Below, piece by piece: positions 53,521 through 62,229 of a stretch of 64,000 nt of DNA. The translations under genes and the position numbers were made by a program. The stretch is taken from NCBI RefSeq assembly GCF_001806325.1, contig NZ_CP017580.1:3472001-3536000 (forward strand). Direction: 5' to 3'. Under the pieces are notes generated by a model. That model was not told where the DNA came from. It saw only the letters and a program-made list of their open reading frames with translations, and made no database searches. The DNA is from Curtobacterium sp. BH-2-1-1 (lineage in GTDB: Bacteria; Actinomycetota; Actinomycetes; Actinomycetales; Microbacteriaceae). Position 1 is the stretch's first letter, and every line of letters begins with the position of its first letter.

Positions 53521-54918
53521 ATGTCGTCCGTGTCATCGGCGAGCAGTCTCGCGATCGACGGTCTCGTCAGCGGTCTCAAGACCACCGACCTCATCAACTC
53601 GCTGATGAGCGTCGAGGGGGTCCCGCAGACGCTCCTCAAGAACAAGCTCACCAGCACCAACTCGTTCATCTCGTCACTGCAGACGATCAACGGGCTCGTG
53701 CAGACCCTCGCGACGAAGGCGAAGGACGCGGCGAAGGCGACCTCGCTCGACCTCTTCACGGCCACGAGTTCGTCGCCGGGCGTCACCGCGGTCACCGGGG
53801 CGAACGCCAGCGCCGGGTCGCTGAGCTTCACGGTCGGGTCCACCGCGTCGGCCCAGGTCGGCGTCACCGCGGCGATGGCGACGTGGTCCTCCGCAGCCGA
53901 GTCGATCACGCTCGTCGGCGCCGACGGCACGAAGACGACCGTCACACCGGCCTCCGGGTCCCTCGACGACACCGTGTCCGCGATCAACAAGTCGGGCGCC
54001 GGTGTCACGGCGACGCGGGTCGCTGCCGGGACCGACGCCGACGGCACGAAGCTCTACCGCCTGCAGCTCACCTCGGCGAAGACCGGGGCAGCCGGAGCGT
54101 TCGAGGTGTACCGCGGCACGGCCGACGAGGTCACCGCCGGCACCGCGACGAACGTCCTCACCCAGGTCGGTGCCGCGGTCGTCACGCAGGCGAAGGACGC
54201 CAGCGTGACCCTGTGGGCCGGTACCGCGGCGGCGCAGACGGTGACGAGCACGACGAACACGTTCACCGACCTCGTCCCCGGGGTCAGCGTCACGGTGACG
54301 CAGCCCACGACCGACCCGGTGACGCTGACCATCGCGCAGGACACCACGAAGGCGCAGACCGTCGCGTCCGGCCTCGTCGACGCGATGAACGCCGTGGCCG
54401 CGTACTACAGCTCGAACACCGCCGTCACGAGCACGACCAGCCCGACGACCGGCACCACCACGACGACGGCCGGCGTGCTCTCGGGCGACGGCACCACGCG
54501 TGACGTCGTCCAGCGGCTCGCGAGCACGATGTCGGCGCCGGTGGGCGGGAAGTCCCCGTCGTCGATCGGGATCTCGATCACGAAGGACGGCGACTTCACC
54601 TTCGACGCCGACGTCTTCCAGAAGGCCCTCGCGACCGATCCGGAGGGCACGCAGGCGATGCTCTCGGGCGTCGCGGCGAACGTCGGCGCCGCTGCCACCT
54701 CGGCCTCCGACAAGTACGACGGGTCCATCACCACCGCGATCACCGGACAGCAGGCCGTCGCGAAGGACCTCAACACCCAGATCGACAGCTGGACCGACCG
54801 GCTCACCTCGCGTCGCGCAGCGTTGCAGACGATGTACGCGAGCCTCGAGACCAGCCTCAGCAAGCTCCAGTCCCAGTCCAGCTGGCTCGCGAGCCAGCTG
54901 GCGTCGACGACGAGCTGA
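53521..54918 (+). CDS. fliD: Flagellar filament cap protein FliD
   Basis: Cap that folds flagellin monomers at the filament tip. The 465-aa protein has the FliD N-terminus (AIDGLVSGLKTTDLINSLMSVE, coiled-coil to about residue 75), Thr/Ser/Ala-rich beta domains, and the C-terminal coiled coil (LNTQIDSWTDRLTSRRAALQTMYASLETSLSKLQSQSSWLASQL-type heptads near 415-462). ATG with AGGAG ribosome-binding site. Followed by fliS after 11 bp. Confidence 0.94.
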   Translation: MSSVSSASSLAIDGLVSGLKTTDLINSLMSVEGVPQTLLKNKLTSTNSFISSLQTINGLVQTLATKAKDAAKATSLDLFTATSSSPGVTAVTGANASAGSLSFTVGSTASAQVGVTAAMATWSSAAESITLVGADGTKTTVTPASGSLDDTVSAINKSGAGVTATRVAAGTDADGTKLYRLQLTSAKTGAAGAFEVYRGTADEVTAGTATNVLTQVGAAVVTQAKDASVTLWAGTAAAQTVTSTTNTFTDLVPGVSVTVTQPTTDPVTLTIAQDTTKAQTVASGLVDAMNAVAAYYSSNTAVTSTTSPTTGTTTTTAGVLSGDGTTRDVVQRLASTMSAPVGGKSPSSIGISITKDGDFTFDADVFQKALATDPEGTQAMLSGVAANVGAAATSASDKYDGSITTAITGQQAVAKDLNTQIDSWTDRLTSRRAALQTMYASLETSLSKLQSQSSWLASQLASTTS

Positions 54919-54929
54919 CAGGAACACCG

Positions 54930-55406
54930 ATGAACGCCTTCGACCTCCAGTCCGCCGCCTTCCGACAGGCCGCGCAGCCCCGCACCGTCACGGACCAGCG
55001 CCGTGCCCAGTACACGAACGAAGCCGTGCTCTCGGCGACGCCGGCGCAGCTCGTCACGATGCTCTACGACCGGCTGCTCCTCGACCTGCACCGCGCCGAG
55101 GCCGCACAGACGACCGCCGACTGGGACGCGGCCCGCGAGCAGCTCCTGCACGCGCAGGCCATCGTCGGCGAGCTGTCCTCGACGCTGAAGATCGACGTGT
55201 GGGACGGCGGCGAGGGACTGCTGGCGATCTACAACTACGCGTCGACGTCGCTCATCACCGCGAACGTGCACCGTGACGTCCAGGCCACCCGCGACTGCAT
55301 CCGGATCCTCGAGCCGCTGCGGCAGTCGTGGCACGAGGCCGCCGCGTCGATCCCGGCGGCGACCGCGGTGCAGCACCCGACCGGCGGGGCACTCGGTGTC
55401 GCCTGA
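54930..55406 (+). CDS. fliS: Flagellin export chaperone FliS
   Basis: Binds the C-terminus of flagellin and prevents its premature polymerisation. The 158-aa protein is the four-helix FliS fold: YTNEAVLSATPAQLVTMLYD (the TP..L...LYD signature), LHRAEAAQTTADWDAARE, AIVGELSSTLKIDVWDGGEG and a helix with YNYASTSLITANVHRD. ATG after CAGGAAC. Its stop lies 10 bp inside the following fliT-like gene. Confidence 0.94.
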   Translation: MNAFDLQSAAFRQAAQPRTVTDQRRAQYTNEAVLSATPAQLVTMLYDRLLLDLHRAEAAQTTADWDAAREQLLHAQAIVGELSSTLKIDVWDGGEGLLAIYNYASTSLITANVHRDVQATRDCIRILEPLRQSWHEAAASIPAATAVQHPTGGALGVA

Positions 55407-55680
55407 CGCGGAACGCCGTGCCGCGTGGGAGGCCGTGCTCGAGGCGCTCGAAGCCGACCTGACGGCGGGCGGCGACGTGCGGTGGTCCGAGCCGACCGGG
55501 CTGGGGCCGGTGCCGCGTGAGCTGGTGGGGCGTGCCTCCCGGCTGCTCGCCGCGCAGCGGGACCGGATCGCTGCGCTCGAGGGGGACCGTCGGGCGACGC
55601 GCGACCACCTCGGGGCGCTCCGGGCGGTGGACGCGACGCGGGAGCCGCGCGGTTCGGTGTACCTCGACGCTTCCGCCTGA
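55396..55680 (+). CDS. Small flagellar chaperone-like protein (FliT position)
   Basis: A 94-aa helical protein starting from a GTG inside the last codons of fliS. AAWEAVLEALEADLTAGG and ELVGRASRLLAAQRDRIAALEGDRRATRDHL form two heptad-like helices. FliT, the FliD chaperone, normally follows fliS and is of this size; sequence similarity is too weak to prove it. Overlap with fliS shows translational coupling. The call rests on position and helical content. Confidence 0.7.
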   Translation: MSPDAERRAAWEAVLEALEADLTAGGDVRWSEPTGLGPVPRELVGRASRLLAAQRDRIAALEGDRRATRDHLGALRAVDATREPRGSVYLDASA

Positions 55681-56015
55681 CGCGGGGCCCGGGCGGGCGC
55701 GGGCGGCGGCCGCGCGGATGCGTGTGCATCGTGCGACGAAGCACGTGTCGATCGACCGGCGGAACGTCGGAGCATGCACACGCACCGGATGCGTGTGCAT
55801 CGTGCGACGAAGCACGCGTCGATCGACTGGCGGAATGTCGGAACATGCACACGTGAGCGCGCCCCGCCCCCCGTTCGGGGCGACCCCTAACGCGCCCCAC
55901 AGCCCGGCCGACAGCGCCCCCTGAGCACGGATCGCTCACCAGTTCGGCCACGGATCGGCCACCGCCATCAGGCGACGTCAACAGGGGACGTCGTCAGCGA
56001 GGGGACGGTCCACCA
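55681..56015. other. Intergenic region before flgB
   Basis: 335 bp without a gene. It contains the tandem 70-bp repeats (55717-55853), a short C-rich stretch, and the flgB leader with GAGGGGA about 11 bases before the GTG. No clear -10/-35 pair was found; CGGATCG occurs twice (about 55928 and 55948). Confidence 0.6.
55717..55853. repeat. Tandem pair of 70-bp repeats (copies B1, B2)
   Basis: Copies begin at 55717 and 55787 and differ by four transitions over the first 66 bp. Each runs from GGATGCGTGTGCATCG to ATGCACACG and can close a terminal stem (GCGTGTGCAT with ATGCACACGC). Same family as 47880-48016. Confidence 0.85.
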
Positions 56016-56360
56016 GTGTTCGATTCCGTGACGAGCGTCGCACTGCAGAGTGCGCTCGACGGCCTGTCGATGCGACAGAAGGTCATCGCGAACAACATCG
56101 CGAACATCAACACGCCGAACTACCACGCCGAGAAGGTCCAGTTCGAGGACGCCCTGGCGAAGTCGATCGTCGACGGGGACGGCGGCACGACCCCGACCGT
56201 CGCGCGGAGCCTCGAGCCGACGAACACGAACGGCAACAACGTCAACCTCGACGAGGAGACGCTCTCGAACATCGACACCGTGCTCCGGTACCAGTTCGCC
56301 ACGCAGGCGATGAACTCCGAGCTCACCAGTGTCCGCGCGGCGATGCGGACCACCTCGTGA
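56016..56360 (+). CDS. flgB: Flagellar basal-body rod protein FlgB
   Basis: Proximal rod subunit. The 114-aa protein has the rod-family helix SALDGLSMRQKVIANNIANINTPNYHAEKVQFEDAL-type N-terminus (residues 12-47, with NNIANINTPNY) and the C-terminal heptad helix IDTVLRYQFATQAMNSELTSV. GTG start; the ribosome-binding site GAGGGGA is somewhat distant. First gene of the long basal-body operon, overlapping flgC by 4 bp. Confidence 0.94.
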   Translation: MFDSVTSVALQSALDGLSMRQKVIANNIANINTPNYHAEKVQFEDALAKSIVDGDGGTTPTVARSLEPTNTNGNNVNLDEETLSNIDTVLRYQFATQAMNSELTSVRAAMRTTS

Positions 56361-56752
56361 CCACGTTCGACGCGATCGGCATCGCGAGCACCGGCATGAC
56401 GGTGCACCGCAAGTGGCTCGACGCCGTGTCGGACAACATCGCGAACGTCAACACGGTGAAGTCGATGGACGACTCAGCCTTCCAGGCCCGCTACGTCGAG
56501 GTCCAGGAGGGCAACGGCGTCTCCGGCGCCTACGTCAAGGGCGCCGCGTTCGGCAGCGCCGCCGGCCGGGTCACGTACGACCCGGACAACCCGCTCGCGA
56601 ACGCCGAGGGCTACGTCCGCATGCCGGACATCGACCTCGGCACGCAGATGGCGGACCTCATCATGGCCCAGCGGGGCTACCAGGCGAACGCCGCCGTGGT
56701 CGACCGCGCGAAGACCGCCTACGAGGCGGCCCTGCAGATCGGGAAGAACTGA
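56357..56752 (+). CDS. flgC: Flagellar basal-body rod protein FlgC
   Basis: Rod subunit next to FlgB. The 131-aa protein has TFDAIGIASTGMTVHRKWLD, DNIANVNTVKSMDD and the C-terminal MADLIMAQRGYQANAAVVD, all typical of FlgC. GTG start overlapping the flgB stop (GTGA), and a 1-bp overlap with fliE. Confidence 0.95.
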   Translation: MTTFDAIGIASTGMTVHRKWLDAVSDNIANVNTVKSMDDSAFQARYVEVQEGNGVSGAYVKGAAFGSAAGRVTYDPDNPLANAEGYVRMPDIDLGTQMADLIMAQRGYQANAAVVDRAKTAYEAALQIGKN

Positions 56753-57105
56753 TGCCCATCGACGCCGTGAACGGTGTGACCACCAACGCGATGACGAACG
56801 CGATGACGAGCCTGAGCGGCACGTCCGGCGACGTCGGCACGAGCGCGACGAGCGGAGTCGCTGCCCCCGGCGCGACGTCCGACGGCAGCGGGTTCGCCGC
56901 ATCGCTCGGGAACGCGGTCGACGGGCTCCAGCAGCTGCAGAGCGACTCGAAGACCCTCGCGCTCAAGGCCGTCACCGGCAACCTCGACGACATCCACGAC
57001 GCGACGATCGCCGCCACCCGCGCTCAGGTCACGCTCGAGCTCGTCTCCGCCGTCCGCAACAAGGGCGTCGACGCCTTCAACGAGATCATGAGGATGCAGG
57101 CCTGA
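56752..57105 (+). CDS. fliE: Flagellar hook-basal body protein FliE
   Basis: Adaptor between the MS ring and the rod. The 117-aa protein has a low-complexity Thr/Ser/Ala N-terminus (residues 8-45) longer than usual, then the conserved helical C-terminus GNLDDIHDATIAATRAQVTLELVSAVRNKGVDAFNEIMRMQ-type signature (from residue 77). ATG inside the flgC stop (TGATG), 1-bp overlap with fliF. Confidence 0.93.
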   Translation: MPIDAVNGVTTNAMTNAMTSLSGTSGDVGTSATSGVAAPGATSDGSGFAASLGNAVDGLQQLQSDSKTLALKAVTGNLDDIHDATIAATRAQVTLELVSAVRNKGVDAFNEIMRMQA

Positions 57106-58775
57106 TGCCCGTCGCCGTCAAGGACCTCTTCGGTCGTCTCGCCGCCTACGTCAAGGGCTTCAGCGCCGCCCAGCGGACCATCGCGATCCTCGTCATCGCC
57201 GCGCTCGTGCTCGGCGGCATCGCGCTCGCGACCTGGCTCGGCAAGGCGTCCTACGCCCCGCTGTTCACGGGACTGGCGGCGGCCGACGCGGCGAGCGTCA
57301 CCGACCAGCTCACCACCGACGGTGTGCCGTACCAGCTCACCGACGGCGGGGCCACGATCCTCGTCCCGCAGGGGTCGGTGTACTCGGAGCGGCTCAAGGC
57401 CGCGTCGAACGGGCTCCCCGCATCGAACGAGGGCGGCTACTCGCTGCTCGACAAGATGGGCGTGACGAGCTCCGAGTTCCAGCAGGACGTCACGTACAAG
57501 CGCGCGATGGAGGGCGAGCTCGCGAAGACCATCGGCGCGATGGACGGCGTGCAGACCGCCACCGTGCAGCTCGCGATCCCCGAGAAGACCGTGTTCGTCT
57601 CCGAGGAGAAGGACCCGACCGCGTCGGTGTTCATCGCCACGAAGAACGGCAGCGAGCTGAGCACCGACCAGGTCCAGGCGATCGTGCACCTGACGAGCGC
57701 CGCCGTCGAGGGCATGCAGCCGACCGACGTCTCCGTCGTCGACGCGAAGGGCCAGACGCTCTCCGCCGTCGGCACCGGCGCGACCGGCAGCGGTGCGGAC
57801 CAGGCGGCCGACTACGACGCCTCGACGAGCAAGAAGATCCAGGACCTGCTCGACACGACCCTCGGCACCGGGAACGCCAGCGTCGTGGTGTCCGCCACGA
57901 TGAACCAGAACTCGGGCACCCGCACGTCGGAGTCCTACACGACGCCGACGACCGGCCCGGTCGCGCTCAACGAGTCGTCCACCACCGAGCAGTACGGCGC
58001 GGGGTCCGGTGCCGGCGGCGCCGGGGCGACCGGCGTCCTCGGCCCGGACAACATCGCCGTGCCGAACGGCACCGCCACGAGCGGCGCCGACGACGGGTAC
58101 AAGAACGAGTCCGCGACGAAGAACAACGCCGTCGACCACACCACCGAGACCACGCAGCTGCCGGCCGGTGGGCTCTCCCGTCAGACGATCTCGGTCGCGC
58201 TGAACTCCAAGGCGGCCGCGGTGCAGAACGCGAACCTGCAGAGCATCAACGACCTCGTGGCCGCGGCCGCCGGTGTCGATCAGACCCGCGGCGACCAGGT
58301 CCGCGTGGCGATGATGGACTTCGACACCAGCGCCGCCGACAAGGCGACGAAGGCGCTCGAGGCCCAGCAGAAGGCGGACCAGCAGGAGGCGCTGTGGTCG
58401 TCGATCCGCACCGCCGGGATCGTCGTCGGTGCGCTGCTCGCCCTCATCGCGATCATCGTCTTCCTCGCCCGCCGCAGCCGGAAGCAGGAGCGCGAGGCGG
58501 TCGACCTCGGCGAGCTCGACGCCTTCTCCGGCGAGACCTTCCAGCTCCCGCTCGCCGTCGACGGCGCCGCGGACCGGAGCACCCTGCAGGCCGGGGACGC
58601 CCCGACCGTCGCGCTGCCCACCGTCCCGCACGACGACGCCCCCACCGAGGTCCTCACCACCGAGGAGATCACCGCGGAGCGGCGTCGCCAGGACATCTCC
58701 GCCCTCGCCGAGCGGGACCCGAAGCGCACGGCCGAGCTCCTCCGCGGGCTCCTCGACGACCGGGCACCGGTGTGA
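57105..58775 (+). CDS. fliF: Flagellar MS-ring protein FliF
   Basis: Forms the membrane MS ring that houses the export gate and the rotor. The 556-aa protein has a transmembrane helix near residues 22-45, periplasmic ring-building motifs (ARLGKASYAPLFTGL-type start, QQDVTYKRAMEGELAKTI, VSEEKDPTASVFI), a flexible Gly/Thr-rich loop (290-335), a second transmembrane helix near 438-458 (GIVVGALLALIAIIVFLA), and a cytoplasmic tail that contacts FliG (SALAERDPKRTAELLRGLLDD). ATG overlaps fliE by 1 bp and the stop overlaps fliG by 4 bp. Confidence 0.95.
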   Translation: MPVAVKDLFGRLAAYVKGFSAAQRTIAILVIAALVLGGIALATWLGKASYAPLFTGLAAADAASVTDQLTTDGVPYQLTDGGATILVPQGSVYSERLKAASNGLPASNEGGYSLLDKMGVTSSEFQQDVTYKRAMEGELAKTIGAMDGVQTATVQLAIPEKTVFVSEEKDPTASVFIATKNGSELSTDQVQAIVHLTSAAVEGMQPTDVSVVDAKGQTLSAVGTGATGSGADQAADYDASTSKKIQDLLDTTLGTGNASVVVSATMNQNSGTRTSESYTTPTTGPVALNESSTTEQYGAGSGAGGAGATGVLGPDNIAVPNGTATSGADDGYKNESATKNNAVDHTTETTQLPAGGLSRQTISVALNSKAAAVQNANLQSINDLVAAAAGVDQTRGDQVRVAMMDFDTSAADKATKALEAQQKADQQEALWSSIRTAGIVVGALLALIAIIVFLARRSRKQEREAVDLGELDAFSGETFQLPLAVDGAADRSTLQAGDAPTVALPTVPHDDAPTEVLTTEEITAERRRQDISALAERDPKRTAELLRGLLDDRAPV

Positions 58776-59821
58776 GCGCCCTGGTGCCGAGCGCCGGCGG
58801 GACCGGCGCTGGCGACCGTGCGCTGACCGGTGCGCAGAAGGTCGCGCTCATCCTCATGCAGATGGAGACCGAGCGCGCTGCCGAGGTGATGAAGCAGTTC
58901 ACCGAGATCGAGGCCGAGGAGATCTCCGCCGAGATCGTCCGGATGCGCCGCGTCGAGGACACCGTCGTCGACAAGACCCTGACCGAGTTCCACCGGATGA
59001 CGCTGAGCGGCCGCACGCAGAAGCGCGGCGGCAAGGAGACCGCGCTCGGGCTGCTCGAGGCGTCCTTCGGTGCCGAGCGCGCCGCCGGCGTCATGGACCG
59101 GCTCGCCTCGAACCTCGCCGGGCAGTCGTTCGACTTCCTCGACGACGCCGAGCCCGGCCAGGTCGTCACGCTCCTCGAGGGCGAGCTGCCGCAGACCATC
59201 GCCCTCGTGCTCGCACACCTGAAGCCGGCGCAGGCCAGCGCCGTGCTCGCCGGGGTGGACGAGCGCGCCCGCACCGACGTCGCCCAGGCGTTCGCGACCA
59301 TGGGGAGCGCGACCCCGGAAGCCGTCGGGATCGTCGCCGGCGTCCTCCGCCAGCGCGCCGGTGCCGTCGTGTCGCCGCGCGAGAGCGTCGAGGTCGTCGG
59401 CGGCATCGCCCCGCTCGTCGACATCATCAACCGCTCGGACGTCGCCACCGAGAAGGCCGTGCTCGACGGGCTCGAGGCGCGCGACCCCGAGCTCGCCGAG
59501 GACATCCGCTCCCGGATGCTCACGTTCGAGGACATCGTCAAGCTCGAGTCCCGCGACATCCAGCAGGTCCTGCGCGGGATCGATTCGAAGCTCCTCGCGA
59601 CCGCCATGAAGGGTGCCGCCGCGCCGGTCGTCGAGACGATCCGGGCGAACGTCTCCGAGCGCAACCGCGAGCTCCTCGACGACGAGCTGCAGGCCATGGG
59701 CCCGGTCCGGGTCTCGCAGGTCGAGGAGGCCCGCGCTGAGGTGGTCCGCTCGGTCCGCGAACTCGAGGCGCAGGGCGTCATCACGGTCCACCGCGCCGAG
59801 GAGGACGAGCTCGTTGACTGA
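58772..59821 (+). CDS. fliG: Flagellar motor switch protein FliG
   Basis: Rotor protein that transmits torque from the stator. The 349-aa product has the three FliG domains: LTGAQKVALILMQMETERAA at the N-terminus, EHPQ-like middle segment (LPQTIALVLAHLKPAQASAVL), and the C-terminal torque helix region (VKLESRDIQQVLRGIDSKLLATAMKGA, VSERNRELLDDELQAMGPVR). GTG start overlapping the fliF stop. Stop lies 8 bp inside the fliH frame if the TTG start is used. Confidence 0.96.
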   Translation: MSALVPSAGGTGAGDRALTGAQKVALILMQMETERAAEVMKQFTEIEAEEISAEIVRMRRVEDTVVDKTLTEFHRMTLSGRTQKRGGKETALGLLEASFGAERAAGVMDRLASNLAGQSFDFLDDAEPGQVVTLLEGELPQTIALVLAHLKPAQASAVLAGVDERARTDVAQAFATMGSATPEAVGIVAGVLRQRAGAVVSPRESVEVVGGIAPLVDIINRSDVATEKAVLDGLEARDPELAEDIRSRMLTFEDIVKLESRDIQQVLRGIDSKLLATAMKGAAAPVVETIRANVSERNRELLDDELQAMGPVRVSQVEEARAEVVRSVRELEAQGVITVHRAEEDELVD

Positions 59822-60449
59822 GTCCGTGGTCCAGCGCGTCGCGTTCCCCGTCATCGGGGACCCGTCCGGGAACGCGCGCGCCGCCAGCGCCGACGTGCGC
59901 GGGCACGCCGCCGGGTACGCCGCAGGGCTCCGGCAGGCGCAGGCCGAGACCGACGCGCTGCGCGCCCGGCTCGAGTCCGAGCACGCGGCCCGCACCGCCT
60001 CGATGCAGGCCGACACCGCGCGCCGCATCGCGGTCCTCGACGCCGCGACGAACGCGATGCTGTCGCACGTCGCACCGGTCCTCGACCAGGCCGAGCAGTC
60101 GGTCGCGGTCGCGGCCGTCGACCTGGCGGAAGCCGTCGTCGGGTACGCGATCCGCGCCTCCCGAACCGCGGACACCGCCGATGACGGACGGGAGGCGCGG
60201 GTCGTCCCCGGTGCACAGGCGACCGTCGAGCGGGCGCTCGCGTCCATCGACCGCACCGTCGCCGTGGCCGTCCGGCTGAGCGTCGCTGACGTCGCGCGCG
60301 TCGCCGACCTCGACCTGCCGGTCCCGGTCGTCGCCGACCCGTCGCTGCGCGACGGGGACGCCGTCGTCGACCTGCCCGACGGGCTGCTCGACGCGCGGAT
60401 CGCCACCGCCCTGGACCGTGCCCGCACGGCGCTGGGGGTGACCCCGTGA
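59814..60449 (+). CDS. fliH: Flagellar export ATPase regulator FliH
   Basis: Peripheral stalk-like regulator of the FliI ATPase. The 211-aa protein has the Gly/Ala-rich helix GHAAGYAAGLRQAQAETDAL, a long coiled coil and a C-terminal V-ATPase E-subunit-like domain (PVVADPSLRDGDAVVDLPDG). TTG start with GAGGAGG nine bases upstream; a GTG four codons later is the alternative. Codons 124-130 (DDGREAR) are encoded by ACGGACGGGAGGCGCGG, an exact half of the intergenic hairpin family, suggesting insertion of a repeat arm into the gene. Confidence 0.9.
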   Translation: MTESVVQRVAFPVIGDPSGNARAASADVRGHAAGYAAGLRQAQAETDALRARLESEHAARTASMQADTARRIAVLDAATNAMLSHVAPVLDQAEQSVAVAAVDLAEAVVGYAIRASRTADTADDGREARVVPGAQATVERALASIDRTVAVAVRLSVADVARVADLDLPVPVVADPSLRDGDAVVDLPDGLLDARIATALDRARTALGVTP

Positions 60450-61798
60450 CCACGACGCTCCTCCGCCCCCGTGGGCTCGACGAAGCGCTCCGACAGGCCG
60501 CTCCGCAGCGGGTCGGTGTCGTGACGAGCGCGGTCGGACTCGGCCTCACGATCGCCGGACTCGACGCGCACGTCGGCGAGGTCGTCGCCGTCGGTGCCGA
60601 GGGTGCGCCGCAGACCCTCGTCGAGGTCGTCGCGACCGACGTCACCGGCGTCCGCTGCATGCCGCTCGGGCGCCTGACCGGTGTCACCGCCGGCACGCCC
60701 GCACGGCCCACCGGGCGACCGGTGCTCGTGCCCACCGGTGCGGGGCTCTTCGGGCGCGTGCTCGACGGACTCGGGCGCCCGATCGACGACCGCGGTCCGC
60801 TCGTCGGCGTCGGTGGCGAGCCGGTCGCGTGGGTGCCGCTCGACCACGAGACGCCGAACGCCATGGCCCGGACGCGCATCGACACCCCGATGCAGCTCGG
60901 CGTCCGCGTGCTCGACACCCTCACCACGGTCGGGCGCGGGCAGCGCATGGGCCTGTTCGCGGGCTCCGGCGTCGGCAAGTCCTCGCTGCTGTCGATGATC
61001 GCCCGGGGGAGCGACGCCGCGGTCAACGTCATCGCGCTCGTCGGCGAGCGTGGTCGCGAGGTCCGCGAGTTCCTCGAGGACGACCTCGGTCCGGAGGGCC
61101 TCGCCCGCTCGATCGTCGTCGTGTCCACCTCGGACGAGCCGGCGCTCATGCGCCTGCGTGCCGCGTTCGTCGCCACCCGCATCGCCGAGTCCTTCCGCGA
61201 CGCCGGCCAGGACGTCGTGCTGATGATGGACTCGCTCACCCGCGTCGCGATGGCGCAGCGCGAGATCGGGCTGTCCGTGGGGGAGCCGCCGGCCACCCGG
61301 GGCTACCCGCCGTCGACGTTCTCCGTCCTCGCCGGACTGCTCGAACGCGCCGGGACCGACCGGGTCGGCAGCGTCACGGGGCTGTACACGGTCCTCGTCG
61401 ACGGCGACGACCACAACGAACCGATCGCCGACGCCGCCCGGAGCATCCTCGACGGGCACGTCGTGCTCGACCGGAAGCTGGCGATCACCGGGCACTTCCC
61501 GTCCGTCGACGCGCTCGGCTCGGTGTCGCGCGTGGCCTCGAAGGTCACCACGCCCGGGCAGCGCGGTGCGGCGACGGCCCTGCGGAAGGTCATGGCGGCA
61601 CGCAGGGCGGCGCAGGACCTGCTCGACGTCGGGGCGTACCAGCGCGGGACGAACCCCCTCGTGGACGCCGCCGTCGACCACCAGGACGCGATCGACGACT
61701 TCCTGCGGCAGGGCATGGACGAGCGTGCGACCGCGGCTGCGTCGTGGCGCTCCCTCGACGCACTCGTCGGCACGCTCGGCGCCGGGGGTGGTGCCTGA
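60446..61798 (+). CDS. fliI: Flagellar export ATPase FliI
   Basis: F1-type ATPase that energises flagellar protein export. The 450-aa protein has the Walker A motif GLFAGSGVGKSSLLSM, Walker B VVLMMDSLTRVAMAQREIG, and LSVGEPPATRGYPPSTFSVL. The N-terminal beta-barrel domain is intact. GTG start overlapping fliH by 4 bp; the stop overlaps fliJ by 1 bp. Confidence 0.97.
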   Translation: MTTTLLRPRGLDEALRQAAPQRVGVVTSAVGLGLTIAGLDAHVGEVVAVGAEGAPQTLVEVVATDVTGVRCMPLGRLTGVTAGTPARPTGRPVLVPTGAGLFGRVLDGLGRPIDDRGPLVGVGGEPVAWVPLDHETPNAMARTRIDTPMQLGVRVLDTLTTVGRGQRMGLFAGSGVGKSSLLSMIARGSDAAVNVIALVGERGREVREFLEDDLGPEGLARSIVVVSTSDEPALMRLRAAFVATRIAESFRDAGQDVVLMMDSLTRVAMAQREIGLSVGEPPATRGYPPSTFSVLAGLLERAGTDRVGSVTGLYTVLVDGDDHNEPIADAARSILDGHVVLDRKLAITGHFPSVDALGSVSRVASKVTTPGQRGAATALRKVMAARRAAQDLLDVGAYQRGTNPLVDAAVDHQDAIDDFLRQGMDERATAAASWRSLDALVGTLGAGGGA

Positions 61799-62229
61799 TG
61801 GCCCGCCGGTTCCCGCTCGCCGGGCTCCTCCGGCTCCGGCACGCCGAACAGGACCGTGCCGCCGCCGCCCTCGCGACCGCCAACGAGCGGGTGCGCGACG
61901 CCGCCGACGCCCGGATCGCCGCGCGTCGGAACCTCGCCGACACCGAGGGGTCGCAGCCGATCCAGGACGCCGCGACCCTCAGCGCGGTCGCCGCGGCCCG
62001 TGCCGCCACCCGCGGGATGCTCGAGGAGCTCGACGCCGTCGCCCGGACCCGCCGCGCCGACGCCGACCGGGCACAGGACGAGTACAACGCCGCCCGCCGG
62101 TCCGCCCTCGGGCTCGAGAAGCTCGAGGTCCAGCACGACGAGCAGCAGGCCGCCGAGGACCTCCGCACCGAACAGAACGCCCTCGACGAGATCGCGGCAC
62201 GCAGCCGCGCGGAAGGTGGTGCCCGATGA
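61798..62229 (+). CDS. fliJ: Flagellar protein FliJ
   Basis: Central-stalk-like chaperone of the export ATPase. The 143-aa protein is almost entirely one antiparallel coiled coil (FPLAGLLRLRHAEQDRAAAAL to the C-terminus), the FliJ architecture, and sits directly after fliI. ATG within TGATG; 4-bp overlap with the next gene. Confidence 0.9.
   Translation: MARRFPLAGLLRLRHAEQDRAAAALATANERVRDAADARIAARRNLADTEGSQPIQDAATLSAVAAARAATRGMLEELDAVARTRRADADRAQDEYNAARRSALGLEKLEVQHDEQQAAEDLRTEQNALDEIAARSRAEGGAR

Noticed and set aside
55717..55853. Two direct repeats considered as a small CRISPR array.
   Set aside because: The units abut with no unique spacers, the unit is 70 bp, and no cas gene is present.
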